From: Rostrohypoxylon terebratum
Lineage: Eukaryota; Ascomycota; Sordariomycetes; Xylariales; Hypoxylaceae
Length of the DNA stretch: 64,000 bases
Direction of reading: 5' to 3'
Assembly: GCA_022497145.1 (NCBI GenBank)
Contig: MU385904.1
Coordinates: 175,991 to 239,990, forward strand
Positions 40,972 through 53,495 of the stretch are shown here, piece by piece (position 1 is the stretch's first letter; the number at the start of each line of letters is the position of its first letter). The notes under the pieces were generated by a model. It did no database searches, was not told where the DNA came from, and worked only from the letters and a program-made list of their open reading frames with translations. The translations under genes and the position numbers were made by a program.

Positions 40972-43900
40972 TTAACTTGATTCATCTGAGCCATCAGCTA
41001 ATTGTTCGTTGCTTTGTTTGTCGACTTCAATTTCATCCATCCTAGACACAAATTCGTCCTGGAGCCTTTTAAGGTAGCTTCCTAGGGCAGCGTCGTCCAT
41101 GTCGGACTCTCGCAATTGGTGAAGTGTGTCACGCAAATTGAGGATTAGTTTTCGACGTCGGAGTAGTTTTCTGGACTTGGAATCCTGTTTCTTCCGCTCG
41201 ATGGTCTCCGCAAGAGTCTTAGAAACATTTTCTGCGACTTCAATGAATCGATCAGGAAATCCAATCGCACGCGCGAGATTGATGCCATAGTTTTCTTCCT
41301 GCACGGGCCCTGAGGTGATCTTATACAACATTGTCATCTTTGGGTTGCCGTCATCCATGTGGTATGTTTCCGTGGCGAGGTGCAGATTCAAAACCCCTGG
41401 CCTGCTTCCTAGCACCTTAGCTATCCAGAAATTTAGCCAGAATTCCAATTGCTGTGACATCATACGACTTACTAAGCTGTTGGAAGTGTGTTGCAAACCA
41501 TACCAAAGAATTACTTTGAATCAGAGCTTCAGAAATAGCTAGTGCAATTGCCAGGCCATCTCTTGTACTAGTCCCTCGGCCAAGTTCGTCAATGATGGCT
41601 AAACTTTTCTCGTTGACATTCCTAGAGCCTTATTAGAGGGAGTTTTTCTTAGAACGTCTCAATTCACCTTAATATGAATGCCATTTCCCTCATTTCAAGT
41701 GAGAAAGTGGACATGTTAGCTTCGATACTATCATCCGTAGACATTCTCACGAAAAGTTGCTGAATCACCGGAAAAGCAGCATACTGTGCGGGAACGAAAC
41801 ACCCGATCTGGGACATGACTTGGAGGAGCGAGATCATTCGGATGTAAGTGCTTTTGCCGCTCATATTACAGCCGGTGACCACTTGGAATCGGTGTTGCTC
41901 GTTGGCGAAGACATCGTTAGGCACAAATCTTTCCGGATTTGTCTAAACACCGTCAGTCCGCTAAATAATAGTGGTTGATTTGAGCTCCTACTAGGACCTT
42001 ACTCGTTCAAAAATGGGATGCCTTGCACCTTTAAGAGCTAAGGTATCACCAATCTCGGGCCTTACATAATCCCTCGTCGTAGCGGACTGACCAAAAGCCG
42101 CAATCATATCTAGAAGCGCAATACTTTCACATACGCGGAATAAATTCGGTACGTGGATTCGAATCGCATCTAGGAGCTCCTGAACTACTTTGTCGCTTAG
42201 CATAATAGCTTCGTTATGAGAATCATTGATTCGGTGATTCAATTGGACTAAGATTAAAGTTTGGCATTCAATCCATGTGCCCTTCGTAACTTTGTTGATC
42301 AGTATTTCTGGGATGGCTTTATCTTTGAAGTCGCTCTGTCTAAGACGTAGCCAATACTTGCGGTTTTCATCGTACTTAAGTTCAGCTGTAATCTCATGAT
42401 CTCCTATGTCGAGGGTCATAACTCATTCATAATAGATGTAGTTTGAACAGTATAACTTACGATTTAGATCATCGACGTGTTGTGCAACATCCTCCGTTGC
42501 CTCTTTGTAAGTCTGACGAGCCACATCTAAAAGGCCATGGACTCCAGACTTTTGAGATATTTAGTTGACATGTGGCACACAACCAATTAGTTACAAGATC
42601 ACTCACCTTTACCGCATAAGTTCTCTGGTTTTTCATATCAAGAGCAGATTTCGCTGCTGTCGCGTCTGCATTAATCGTATCTGCGATTAGATCTGCAATA
42701 GGTTGTGTGAGTTCTGGACGACATATTTCGCGAATCCTAGTCAACAGGTCTGTACGCGCGGCACCCAGAGCTTCATATAGAGAAGGAACAGCAGTGATGA
42801 AAGACTTGATGCTTAGAATATTATTTATAGCTTGTACTGAGTTGTAGATTGATGATTGTTCGGACACGATCACAAGCTTGATGATGTGGTTAGCTCAAGG
42901 TGAAAATTGTGGACTTGCGTACTCACCGAAGTCAAGAGTTTTTCCATATCTATGAATCCTCTGAGAGCTACCTCAAGTTAGCAGCAAGCATGGAAATAAG
43001 TTCGCCAATACTTGCCCTTCCTTATTTCGAAGAACATGTCTTCTTTCACGGTGAGTTCGTCTAGGGCATCGTAGCGAGGAACAAGAGTGTTATCAACCTG
43101 ACAGGAAGGTTGCAGTATGTTGCTTCTCAGCATCCTTGAACCCATAGGAGTAAGTGTTTCATTGAGGAGGCCGAAGAGACAGTCCTTAGATTTGGCGTTT
43201 TGGAGATTTTGTATGAGTTCGAGAGAGTGAATAGTTGAAATATCGATCATCATTGTGTTCTCGGATGGTCGATAACTGACTCGCAGCGAATGGGCTGCGA
43301 TTGATATACGACAAGAGAGCTCCACATACATAATAGCCTATTGAAATGAGAAATCGAAGCAAGTTAAAAGATGGTGATTGGACATACCGCAGCGAATGAG
43401 CATGTGGCGTAGAAGTTGCCCTCGATCGCTACCTTGATAGCTTCCAGATCCTGTCTAAACGCCAGATTTTGGATGAATTCGAGGCCAGAATTCTCGGACC
43501 AGTACTTGCGGTCGAGGGGTTCGATTGTCGTATCCGGAAGTTCTTCTTCTATGATTGATAGAAGACTGGATTTAGGGTTCGGGGGAAATGCTGTCTTGAC
43601 CATTAGGATTGCAGATGGCTCATACATCTGTATCTTATGAATGGTCTTGACATAAAATTGAGAGTCACATATCTGGCTTATGATAGCTTCATTTGTAGTG
43701 ATGTTAATGAAAGCAAGGCCAACAGTAGGGGATACGCCTCGGGCTTCGGTGACAGCGCAAACGATCTCGTGTGAGTCGGAACCCCAGACAGATGAGGCTG
43801 TGCGAGACTTACGCCCCGAAGTAGTACTTGTATGACGGCGTTGCCTAGATGGGTTTGAAAGCGACATGCTTGTTGCTGAGCGGCTGCCACTATATGAGGT

Positions 43901-44086
43901 AGATGTGAGTTGGCTAGTTGAAGTACTCGGTCTGAGTGAAGCATGGTGTACACTATATGGATGAGGAGTAGAAGATGTGGTACGGGAAACGGAATGGCTG
44001 GGAGTGCTGTTTCGTCTTGAATGAGAAGAGGTTTCATTACTAGAAGACTCGCTAAGCCTTCGATAGTCAGGAAGAAGTTCCATCAT
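40972..44086 (-). CDS. MSH4: Meiotic MutS homologue MSH4
   Basis: An 897-residue protein from nine exons: 44086-43388, 43337-43016, 42967-42927, 42876-42607, 42548-42461, 42403-42003, 41942-41668, 41621-41473 and 41420-40972. MSH4 pairs with MSH5 to stabilise meiotic recombination intermediates and promote crossovers. A Ser/Thr-rich N-terminus precedes the MutS connector domain; the mismatch-binding domain I is absent, as expected. Family blocks include TIHSLELIQNLQNAKSKD with GLLNETLTPMGSRMLRSNIL after it, and DYVRPEIGDTLALKGARHP. The ATPase has Walker A TGCNMSGKS (630-638), Walker B IIDELGRGTSTRD (708-719) and WFATHF. The second intron (43015-42968) has a GC donor (GCAAGT). The acceptor before exon 6 is ambiguous: a 39-bp or a 57-bp intron both keep frame, and I chose 57. 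Confidence 0.95.
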
Positions 44087-44699
44087 TGGGGTTTCTTTAC
44101 ACGCCGAATAGAATATCGATAACGGCTACATGAGACGAATTGAAATTCGGCCCAACTGTTCGAGTTACTGACTGGAGGACACTCGCGATTTTTGTCAAGA
44201 GATTTTACAACACTATTGAAGATGAATAAAAGTTTGAATTTCAAAATAAGATTTTTTTTTTTTGGAATTGTTGATCTAATGGACTTAACTCGCACAAAAC
44301 ACTTGAGATTTGGATGCGACTTCTGCAACCGATTAAGCTTGAAGCGAAAAACAAACCTTGAAGTTACAGGAGAGATCTCATAAGGTTGCAACGACCAGGT
44401 TGTTCCTGCAGTGATCCTGGTAGCCATCAAGGTCCTCACGGGCAAACCCCACCCACCCCCTGTGGAAACACAACAGACGATAAGATAATGATAGCGATAA
44501 TGATAAGATAAAGATTTTCAACTTTTGTTTCTGATCATATCCTCGTCCATCCCGCAAAATCGTAATTCGATTGATGAGAAAAGCTGACAATATATTTGAC
44601 AGATGAAATTGCATTTTCAAAATCAAAATACCCTTATTCAGAGATCAATAGACTAGCTCTACTTCACTAAATTGGTCGTTAATCGAAGACTCTCATATA
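44087..44699. promoter_or_regulatory. Divergent promoter region of MSH4 and RSA4
   Basis: This 613-bp gap separates two divergent start codons. It contains a run of 14 T near 44254-44267 and a GATAATGATAGCGATAATGATAAGATAAAG cluster of GATA words, given here as positions 44481-44513. Frames within it have no domain. Confidence 0.5.
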
Positions 44700-46688
44700 A
44701 TGGCTACCATAGCCCCGCCGCCATCGAAGCGACAGCGACGCGAAGCTCTAGAGCGTACCCAAATTCAGCAAGATGTCACACCCCCGGTAATCGAAGCCGG
44801 TTCTTTCAAGGCGCGATTCGTAGACAACGACGGGAACCAATTGGCAGATACGATAGAAGTACCATTAGCAGATGCGACCGAGAAAAATGTGTCATTACTG
44901 CTAAATACTCTGCTAGGAAGAGTATGATATTTTACTTAGGTCTTGCGCTTCAAGGATGGCATGTACTAAGACCATTGCTACCCCATAGGAACGTGAAGAA
45001 TTCACACCGTATCGCTTTCGCATACACATACCCAACTCTGACATAGTCGTCGATAACTACCCGACACCTTCCGAATTCCTAGCAGTCCTCCGTAAACATG
45101 GCATCGAGAACCCGTTCGAAACAACCATAACCTTGGCTGCCGAGCCCCAGGCAGTCTTCAAAGTACAAGCAGTGACACGCATGTCAAATAGGATACCGGG
45201 GCACGGAGAGGCGATACTTGCGGCGCAATTTTCACCCAAGACGAGTAGTTTACTAGCTACAGGGTCCGGCGATAACACGGCGAGAATATGGAACACAGAT
45301 AGCGGGACGCCCAAATATACTCTCAAAGGCCACTCGGGATGGGTCTTGGCACTAGCATGGAGACCAGATGGACAGAATTTGGCTACGGGCAGTATGGACA
45401 AGACTGTGAGGATATGGGACGAATCAGGACAATCCGTCGGCAGACCATTCAATGGCCATTCTAAATGGATCACGAGCATTGCATGGCAGCCATTCCATTT
45501 ATGGTCTGACGACACGCCTAAATTAGCAAGCGCTAGCAAAGACGCCACGATTCGAATATGGATCGTGAACACTGGTAGAACAGAACATGTGCTGTCAGGG
45601 CATAAAGTGAGTGATTAGATTGCTCACGTTGTCGATGTCGGCAAAAGACTAACGGCGATGTAGGGTAGCGTCAGCTGCGTTAGATGGGGCGGTACGGATC
45701 TTGTCTACAGTGCCAGCCAAGACAAGACAGTCAAGGTCTGGGACGCGATAAGCGGGACGCTCAAATATACGCTGTCCTCGCACGCTCATTGGGTGAATCA
45801 CTTTGCGCTTTCTACGGATTTTGTACTCCGGACGGCGTTTTACGACCACACGAAGAATGTACCGGCGACTGTGGAGGAGAAGCGGGCAAAGTCAAAGGAA
45901 CGGTTCGAGAAGGCTGCAAAGCAGCAAGGCAAGATAGCCGAGCGGATCATCTCCGCCAGTGACGACTTTACGATGTATCTCTGGGACCCAGCTCAGGGGA
46001 CGAAACCTCTTGCGCGTCTTTTAGGGCACCAGAAACAAGTAAATCATGTTTCATTCTCCCCAGACGGGAGCCTGATTGCTAGCGCTGGCTGGGATAACCA
46101 TATCAAGATATGGGGCCGGTAAGTCATCGACAGCTTGTCTTAACATGCAAGACTTGGGATTCGTTCCGACGCATGCGCTTTCATGGATCTTGCTGATATG
46201 TCAAGCAGCGACGGGAAATTTCTGACGACACTACGAGGACATGTAAGTCGTTATAATCTTGAATTAGCCCCGTCATCGACATGACGCTCTATGTTACTGG
46301 GGTTAGCGAGATATGACTCAATTGCTAATTTTCGATAGGTCGCACCAGTATATCAGTGTGCTTTCTCGGCCGATTCGGTAAGTAACCACCCCTTGGATAT
46401 TGTTATTTCTTGCAGAGAATTGCCCGAGGCTATTGGTTGGCAAGTTATCTCGGGCATACTTTGCGATGTTTTTTGCTCTCCGATTAGGAGCTGACATGTG
46501 ATCATAAGCGCCTTCTTTGCTCTGGATCGAAGGATACTACCCTAAAGGTATGGGACATGCGTTCGTTCAAGCTATCGGTCGATTTACCCGGCCACGAAGA
46601 CGAGGTATATGCGTTGGATTGGTCCTTGGATGGTCGGCTAGTTGGGTCCGGAGGAAAAGACAAAGCCGTACGGCTCTGGCGAAATTGA
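44700..46688 (+). CDS. RSA4: Ribosome assembly WD40 protein RSA4/NLE1 (Notchless)
   Basis: A 515-residue nuclear protein, the same length as yeast Rsa4. Six exons: 44700-44921, 44989-45606, 45664-46118, 46209-46242, 46339-46377 and 46509-46688. Rsa4 sits on the pre-60S particle, where the AAA+ ATPase Rea1/Midasin pulls it to remodel the particle. The NLE ubiquitin-like domain at the N-terminus (FKARFVDNDGNQ; NPFETTITLAAEPQAVFKV) is the part that binds the Midasin MIDAS. An eight-blade WD40 propeller follows: GHGEAILAAQFSP, GHSGWVLALAWRPDG, GHSKWITSIAWQP, HKGSVSCVRWGG, a blade with an insertion (KNVPATVEEKRAKSKERFEK), LGHQKQVNHVSFSPDG, LRGHVAPVYQCAFSADS and LPGHEDEVYALDWSLDG, ending LWRN. Two very short exons (34 and 39 nt) and a 131-bp intron encode the seventh blade. 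The acceptor of exon 4 could be shifted three bases. Confidence 0.94.
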
Positions 46689-49600
46689 TGGGAAAATGAG
46701 GTTTCAGAGATGAGTCAAGATAAGCTCATTGTAAATTCACTGCCGGGCTCCACCAACTTGGAAGCTGGACCGCTCTGGCCACTAGGATTGCATAACGTTA
46801 CATACAGGCTCCTTCGTAGAATTCAATGGCGACTCATCATAATGAGAGAATGGAGCTTTTGAATTTGGCATGCGAAGCAATATCCGGGAAAGGATTGAAA
46901 AAAAAAAAAAAAAGGGAATTAACCACGTATGTCATCCACAGTGGTTCATGCTATTCAGAAATTTGCGTACCCAGCTAGACACTTAGCTCATGACCCCCAA
47001 CTGCCCCAATACCAACAAGTTCGATGACCCAATAAGGTGGCACTCGAAATGCGGACCGCCCCTGCATAAGTATTGAATGGCTATGAAACCGTGCCATATC
47101 GGGAGCGTACCCGAGTCGACAATTTTGGCCATATGAAGATCTTTTTCAGGTCAAGCAACGGTATTACTATGTCAGCGATTTTTCGGTGAGCAAAGTAATG
47201 GATGGATACCAGCTCGTCAGTTTGGCGTTAGGCTATCGCTATAGCAACCTACCTACACACGACAGTGGTATGTTGGTACGTAGGTTATTCTTGACGTGTA
47301 TAATCAAGCGCTTATTCCCTTTGAGCGCGCTTAACTAGTCTACCAAGTGGAGGAAATCGAGGGAGCATGTGCTGAGTGGTGCCGCGAGACCACGATGCAA
47401 GCCTCCGCACAAGCTAACGGCCAAAGGCGGGGTAGATTACGATGATGCGGTTCGTTGTAGTAGGTTAGTAGATATGGGAATATGGGAATCAAGTGGGAAG
47501 TTGACCGGATATCGTGATGGACTGGTCGAGACATCACACGCCAAGAATGTAACGTCCTTTCATGCTTCGAACTCTTCCAAGTACTCGGTCAGTACCCGTG
47601 TCAGCATACCCATCAGATTTGGAAGCGTTTCGTTGTCTCTACAGTCGAGCCGCACTACTCATTAGAACCCATGAGACAAATCGTCGACTTGAAGGGTTTG
47701 CGTGTAAGTTGAACCAATACCTAAACTCCACATAGGTGAAGCTCCTCTTAGCGTATAGGATCGCATTCTCGGTCTTGGCCGTGGCTGTAAATGTGACAAT
47801 CGATGCGCAATCAAGCAATTGCCAGCGATCTATCCTTTGCCGCGTGATCATAACCGTGTCCGACCCGTGCAAGCTTCCTCTCGCGATGATACACCAAGCA
47901 GCGACCATGTATGCATGAGCGTTGTGATTCAGGTTAAAAGCCACGAGAAAGTTGAGGGTGTGAGCCAATTAGCGCGACATATCAAAAATTTTCCAGTGCC
48001 CCTGCAAGTCAATCTATTCGGGGACCCGGGCTACGGACAAACCGCGCAAGCATGTAGGCTTCTTGGGCATCAAGGAGTTGCCATTCCAAGGAAGCCGCAT
48101 CGATTCTGCATAGGTTTGCATGTGTTAGAAAGTTCTAGGCTCGCTGTAAGGCCCAAGGCTGGGGAGTTTCCAGTGATCGAATTTCAGAATGTAGCGATTT
48201 GAAACGGAATTTTCGATATGTTCACGATAGATATAACTTCACTGAACTTAATTCAGGTATTGATGCATCATGGTTTCGGTAGGCTAAGACGGTCAATTCA
48301 CTGTGGTATTCCGCCGGTCTGGGTGTCCTAAATCCTTTCCTGGCTCCCGAGTAACATCGTTTGTGAGTATTAGAGATTGAAGGAACGGGCACGGTGTCGG
48401 TTAACTGATGAAACTCGTAGCTTGCTGAGTCAGTAGTGTAAGATGGTCAATTTTTGAAGCTATCACGTCTTTAGAATTGCCCGCAAAAACCCGACTGAAC
48501 AGGTTTCACTGCGGGGAAAACCGGTGGCTCACTAATGATCCGTGTCAGTAGAGGTGCCAAGTAACCAATGGGGAGTCTCGGAGGAGCAATGTGCTCGGAC
48601 TGTGAAGTATTATTTACAGACGCCATCAAGACAGCTGCAGGGGAGAAAGGACAAACACAGCATTTGGAACTGCGGAGCTCTCTCTAAGTGGACTCTGAGA
48701 GGAAAAAAAAAATAAAGGACCTTTGTAGATGATGCAGAATTCGACGGGAATTTCGGCATCTGCTACTAGTACTAGGATAATAGAACACGGGTCTAAAAGT
48801 TCGACCTTGAGAAGATTATCTTGAGTTACATCCGTATCTAGATGGAAAGTTCCCGTCTATTCTTGATATCAATTCGACGAGAAAAGAGTCAGCCAGCCAG
48901 CCAAGCTTATTGGAACTTCACCTTGTACGTACGTACACTACATAGTAGAGTGCGTGGATCTTCTAGGTCGTAACGCGTTAGCCTCGGACCAATTCCTCCA
49001 GGGCAAAATCGAAATAGGGAAAAAAAATTGGGCTGAGTCGCTATTTCGGTAAGTAAAGAAAATCCTAGAAACCTCGGAGCCTCGATCTTTCACACAGAGC
49101 TACGATCCTCTCGTCGAAGTTGTCACTGTTACTGTTACTTAATAAAAATCTTGCATCATATCGGAGAAAAACGTCCTTGGAATATTCGATTGAAATCTAG
49201 GTTTGATGTTACTCGAGCAACCCGAGATGAAACATTGATAGACTTTAGAGGTGCCATTCCTCCTTCGGGTAACCTAAATACGTCAAACATCGAGGAGTTG
49301 ATCGAGATGGAATAGCTTCGTTAGTTTGGTAAAAGGGCCGTCGTTGCTGTGAAGTGGAGAATCGGAATTCATCTCTGTAGAACGTTAAAGTTTGGTAGCG
49401 ACGATTTTTGATACCATGCCATGCCTCTGTCGGCTTCGATCTTTCCCTAACTGTCCAGTGTAACGGCAGGACGGCAAGAGAGAGAGAGAACTCTGGAAAC
49501 TGCCTTAAAATCGATTGACGATAGCTCTGAAGGTAGCTACGCTAAAACTCTAGTAGTGATGATCGATCACTAGAACTTGGCTTTAGGCAACTACCTACAT

Positions 49601-50389
49601 TGGATAGCTGGAGGTAAAGCCGTTGCGAGTGGCTGTTTTGTGAATTGGCAACTACGTGTATGCGCTGGAGACAGAGTTATTTTTTACCTCTATCTAGTAC
49701 GTCACTGGTCGCACAATTGATTAGCGGGTGGTGAAGTTCTGCGGGTATCATCCTAGCAATTTCTACTACGGTTGCATGTAGGTACAACATGCACCCAAAT
49801 TTAGTCCCTAATTCACAACTCACTGACATCAATTTGATCTAAGTGGTCCTCAGCTTACCCAGCTTTTCGATATGCTGGCAGGCTGGCTACTACCTATGCT
49901 GGCTAAAGCTCGTCTCTCCTAGGAATTCTACACCTTTTGCGTCACTTTTACCTATCCAAAACCGGGAGCTAATAATAATTTTCTTACTAACCCATCCCGG
50001 TACTATCCGTCTAAAGCTCCCGTCCCTCCCCGCCGTTCAACCACCCGACTCTTAAAGGACGTCCGATCTCAAACTTTTTTTTTCTAATTGACTCTGAGCT
50101 GAGTGATTCGAAGCAACCTTACCTATCAACATTCAACGTCTTCGATCACAATACCTACGCACACAGTACACAGTACACAGTACACGGGTACGGATTACGG
50201 ATCACTTCATTGATCAATAAAATTATTTCTACAAAAACAAATAATTCTTTCCTATGAACTTGCAATTTTACAATTACCGTTTTACCTCTCGCGACCCTTA
50301 CCTGTCCAGGCTACCATAGCGATTGGAGTCTGGCTTGTGTTAAGTCAATATCCACCTACCTTCTCGTTGAACCCGACTCTCTGCCACGA
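46689..50389. other. 3.7-kb region without a supported gene, long tslA leader
   Basis: Frames at 47369-48202 (largest 127 residues) overlap on both strands, have no domain, and cannot be joined to longer proteins. Simple sequence includes about 16 A at 46899, AG repeats near 49479 and CAGCCAGCCAGC near 48890. A 7-base tandem (CACAGTA, about three copies, 50162-50185) and a run of nine T near 50075 lie in what is probably the promoter and 5' leader of the trehalose gene. No RNA gene was recognised. Confidence 0.45.
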
Positions 50390-53300
50390 TGACTATCTTC
50401 TTAGCTTCATTGTAAGTCCTGTCTCTTTTCCTTTTGTCTAGCTCAAGTTCCACTCGCGCTGTGGCACTTTTCAATGTTTACCCATTGATGAAGCGCTTGG
50501 GCATTACTCGTGGCAATATATGCACTTTTTATATTTCGGTACTAGATCGAGCTCACAAGATCTATTCGCTCTCTGCCCTGGTCCCATGGTGGGAGCTACG
50601 ACCAACTTGTATAACAGACGTGCACCAAAGTGGAATCCTTGCCCGACCGCTCAGTGTGGGACGCCTTCATTATATCTAACTCTCATCTCCTAGGTTTCTC
50701 CCCAAAACCGTCTACTTCAAGCTGCCAAATGCGCCCCTCGCTAGCGAGCGCCAACCCCCGCGACCAAACAACAAAAAAGCGTCGAAACGACCCCCTCTTG
50801 AGCTTCGCACTAGTCTTTTTCCCGACCCCGCCATCACTCCTCCCCGAACACCCGAAGAGCAGGATGTCTACCTTGACGATGAACTCTTCGTAAACGAAGA
50901 CGGTTTGCGTGTAGTGAACGTATCCGATGATGAGGAATTCAGAGCCCCGGCTGACAAGGAATCGCCGAAATGGGGCGGTCGAGCGAACCAACCGAAATCT
51001 CGAGCTAATTCGCCACCCCCCGCCTCTCTCCTAGAACATGCCAGGACTTTAGAAAAGGCCAAGGAGCTTGGCCGACAAGGAATTATCCAACCTCGATCGA
51101 CCCGAAGCGACAGCCATGACAGAGTCTTCGCCCATGCCAACTGGCGTATAGTGAACGCCGATCAAGGCAACGGTGGTCTCCGTAATGCTGCTGATGCAGC
51201 GGCTCGCGATGACTATGGCGAAGAGTATTCCTGGGTGGGCACTTTAGGCATGCCCACGGACGCGCTCAAGGGAACACAGCAGAAAGAAGACATCAACGAC
51301 AGATTCGTGACCGAATTCAATATGTATCCCGTGTTTTGCTCAGACAAGGATTTTGACGGACACTATCTACATTTCTGCAAGCAAATTCTCTGGCCCGTGT
51401 TCCACTACCAGATCCCAGACAACCCCAAGAGCAAAGCATACGAAGACCACTCATGGCAGTTCTATGTCAATCTCAACCAAGCGTTTGCAGACAAGATCGT
51501 GAAGAATTGGAAACGAGGTGATACGATTTGGGTCCACGACTACCATCTCCTATTGGTCCCAGGCATGATCCGCAAGAAGCTTCCCGACGCGAAGATAGGC
51601 CTATTCCTTCACGTTGCTTTCCCTTCATCCGAAGTTTTCCGATGCCTGGCCGTTCGGAAGCAGTTACTCGAGGGTATGCTCGGCGCGAACCTGATTGGTT
51701 TCCAGATTCACGAATACACGCGCCACTTCCTCCAGACCTGCAGTCGTCTCCTTGCCGTAGAAGCGACGCCCGACGGCGTCCAATTAGAAGATCGATTTGT
51801 GAATGTCATGAATCATGCGATCGGAATTGACCCTATCAACCTCAACGCCCATCGTCAGGATGCAGAAGTTATGAAGTGGATCGAGATCATGCGAGAGCGA
51901 TACAAGGACAAGAAGATCATTGTTGCTCGCGACAAGCTTGACCATGTTCGCGGAGTCCGGCAGAAATTACTTTCTTATGAGTTGTTTCTTAACAAGAATC
52001 CTCAATGGAGAGACAAGGTCGTTCTCATCCAGGTTGCGTTATCTACCGGCGAGAAGACGGATCTTGATGCTGCTGTGGGGGATATCGTCACTAGAGTGAA
52101 TTCGAATTGGGCCAACCTCGCTTATTTACCTCTCGTCTATCTAAAGCAGGATATTCCATACTCTCAATATCTTGCCCTTTTGACAATTGCAGACGCTCTC
52201 ATGATTACCAGCCAACGCGAGGGTATGAATCTCACATCCCACGAGTTTATTGTCTGCCAGGATGGCAGGTATTCCGAGAAAAAGCACGGATCGCTCATTT
52301 TGTCAGAATTCACTGGGACTTCATCCCTATTTGGCAACAAAGAATTGACCGTCAACCCGTGGAGCTACCGACAATGCTCCGATGCTATTAAGCAAGCACT
52401 GGAGATGTCCGACGGGGAAAAAACAGAACGATGGGAAGCGCTTCGTGAAATTGTAAGCCATCACACTGGAAGCCATTGGTTTTCAAAATTTCTGTCTTCT
52501 CTCAACCAAGTCTACGAAGAGCAACACCGCCATGACCAAACGTCAGTTCCTCGCTTAAATTTGAACGTCCTCGGCCAGAGATACTCTCAAAGCCGGCGAC
52601 GTTTGTTCTTCCTCGACCTAGAAGGTACACTTATTCCTTACGGCCCGATGAACGAGATCATCCCCATGAATCCCCAGGTAAGCCATGTCGACTATATATT
52701 GGCGTAGACGGAAATTGCTGACAAACTATTAGCGTACCTTGGATGTACTCAACGATCTGGTTGAGGATACCCGTAACACCGTCTATGTCATGTCTGGACG
52801 CCGCCCGGAAGAGCTTGATCGGCTCTTCCGCTTGGTCCCGAATCTAGGTCTCATAGCCGAAAATGGTTGCTTCATCAGGAATAGCAGCAAGAGTACGTGG
52901 ACTGAGGTGGCTGATCACAGCAGAGTCACCGCGTGGAAGGAATCGGTTAGAGGGATACTTCAGTACTATCTCGAGCGTACTCCAGGGTCGGTTATCGAGG
53001 ATCGCAATTGCTCATTGATTTTCCATTACAAGCATGCGGAAGATTACGCCAATGCTGAGCGTCAAGCAAGCGATTGGACCGGTCACATCAACGAATCTTG
53101 TGAGGAGCAGCGAGTCCACGCAACACAGCTAGATAACTGTGTCGTGGTCGAATCAATTGACTGGACTAAGGAGACTGCTGCCATACAAGTCTACGAGGAC
53201 ACCATTAAGCAGGCGCATGAATCTGAGGAGAACCCTGTAGACTTCCTCGTGGTTATTGGTGACGGTCGTGAGGATGAAAAAGTCTTCAAGTGGGCTAACA

Positions 53301-53495
53301 ACATCCAGGCGGACGGCGGGGTAAAGGATGTTTTCACTGTGAGCTTGGGTAGCCGAAATACCGAGGCTACCTCTACTTTAACACAGGGCGTGAGCGGTAT
53401 GTTGCTATCTGGCATAATCTACCTACGGTCGAGTCGTACTAATGATGACTGCAGGAGTTCTCGTTACACTACAAAAGCTTGCCGGACTTTCTTAG
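50390..53495 (+). CDS. tslA: Trehalose synthase complex regulatory subunit (TslA/TPS3-like)
   Basis: A 903-residue protein. Exons: 50390-50412 (23 nt), 50694-52677, 52733-53396 and 53455-53495; introns 281, 55 and 58 bp. The first exon supplies MTIFLASL, joining FLPKTVYFKL, as in fungal TslA proteins. A proline-rich, disordered region is followed by a GT20 trehalose-6-phosphate-synthase-like domain (WVGTLGMPTDAL, WVHDYHLLLVPGMIR, ALMITSQREGMNLTSHEF). A C-terminal phosphatase-like domain follows. Its first motif reads FLDLEGTL, where active phosphatases have DYDGT: the second, essential Asp is Glu. This points to a non-catalytic regulatory subunit rather than the Tps2/OrlA phosphatase. It should scaffold the synthase and phosphatase subunits in the cytosol. 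The last exon adds VLVTLQKLAGLS. Trehalose protects against heat, drying and osmotic stress. Confidence 0.92.

Noticed and set aside
42404..42460. 39-bp alternative for the fifth MSH4 intron
   Set aside because: It keeps frame, but 39 bp is shorter than all other introns here; the 57-bp version has a TAG acceptor and typical length. The choice remains open.
47369..48202. Frames of 98-127 codons downstream of RSA4
   Set aside because: No domain or family resemblance, overlapping frames on both strands, and no plausible exons to extend them.
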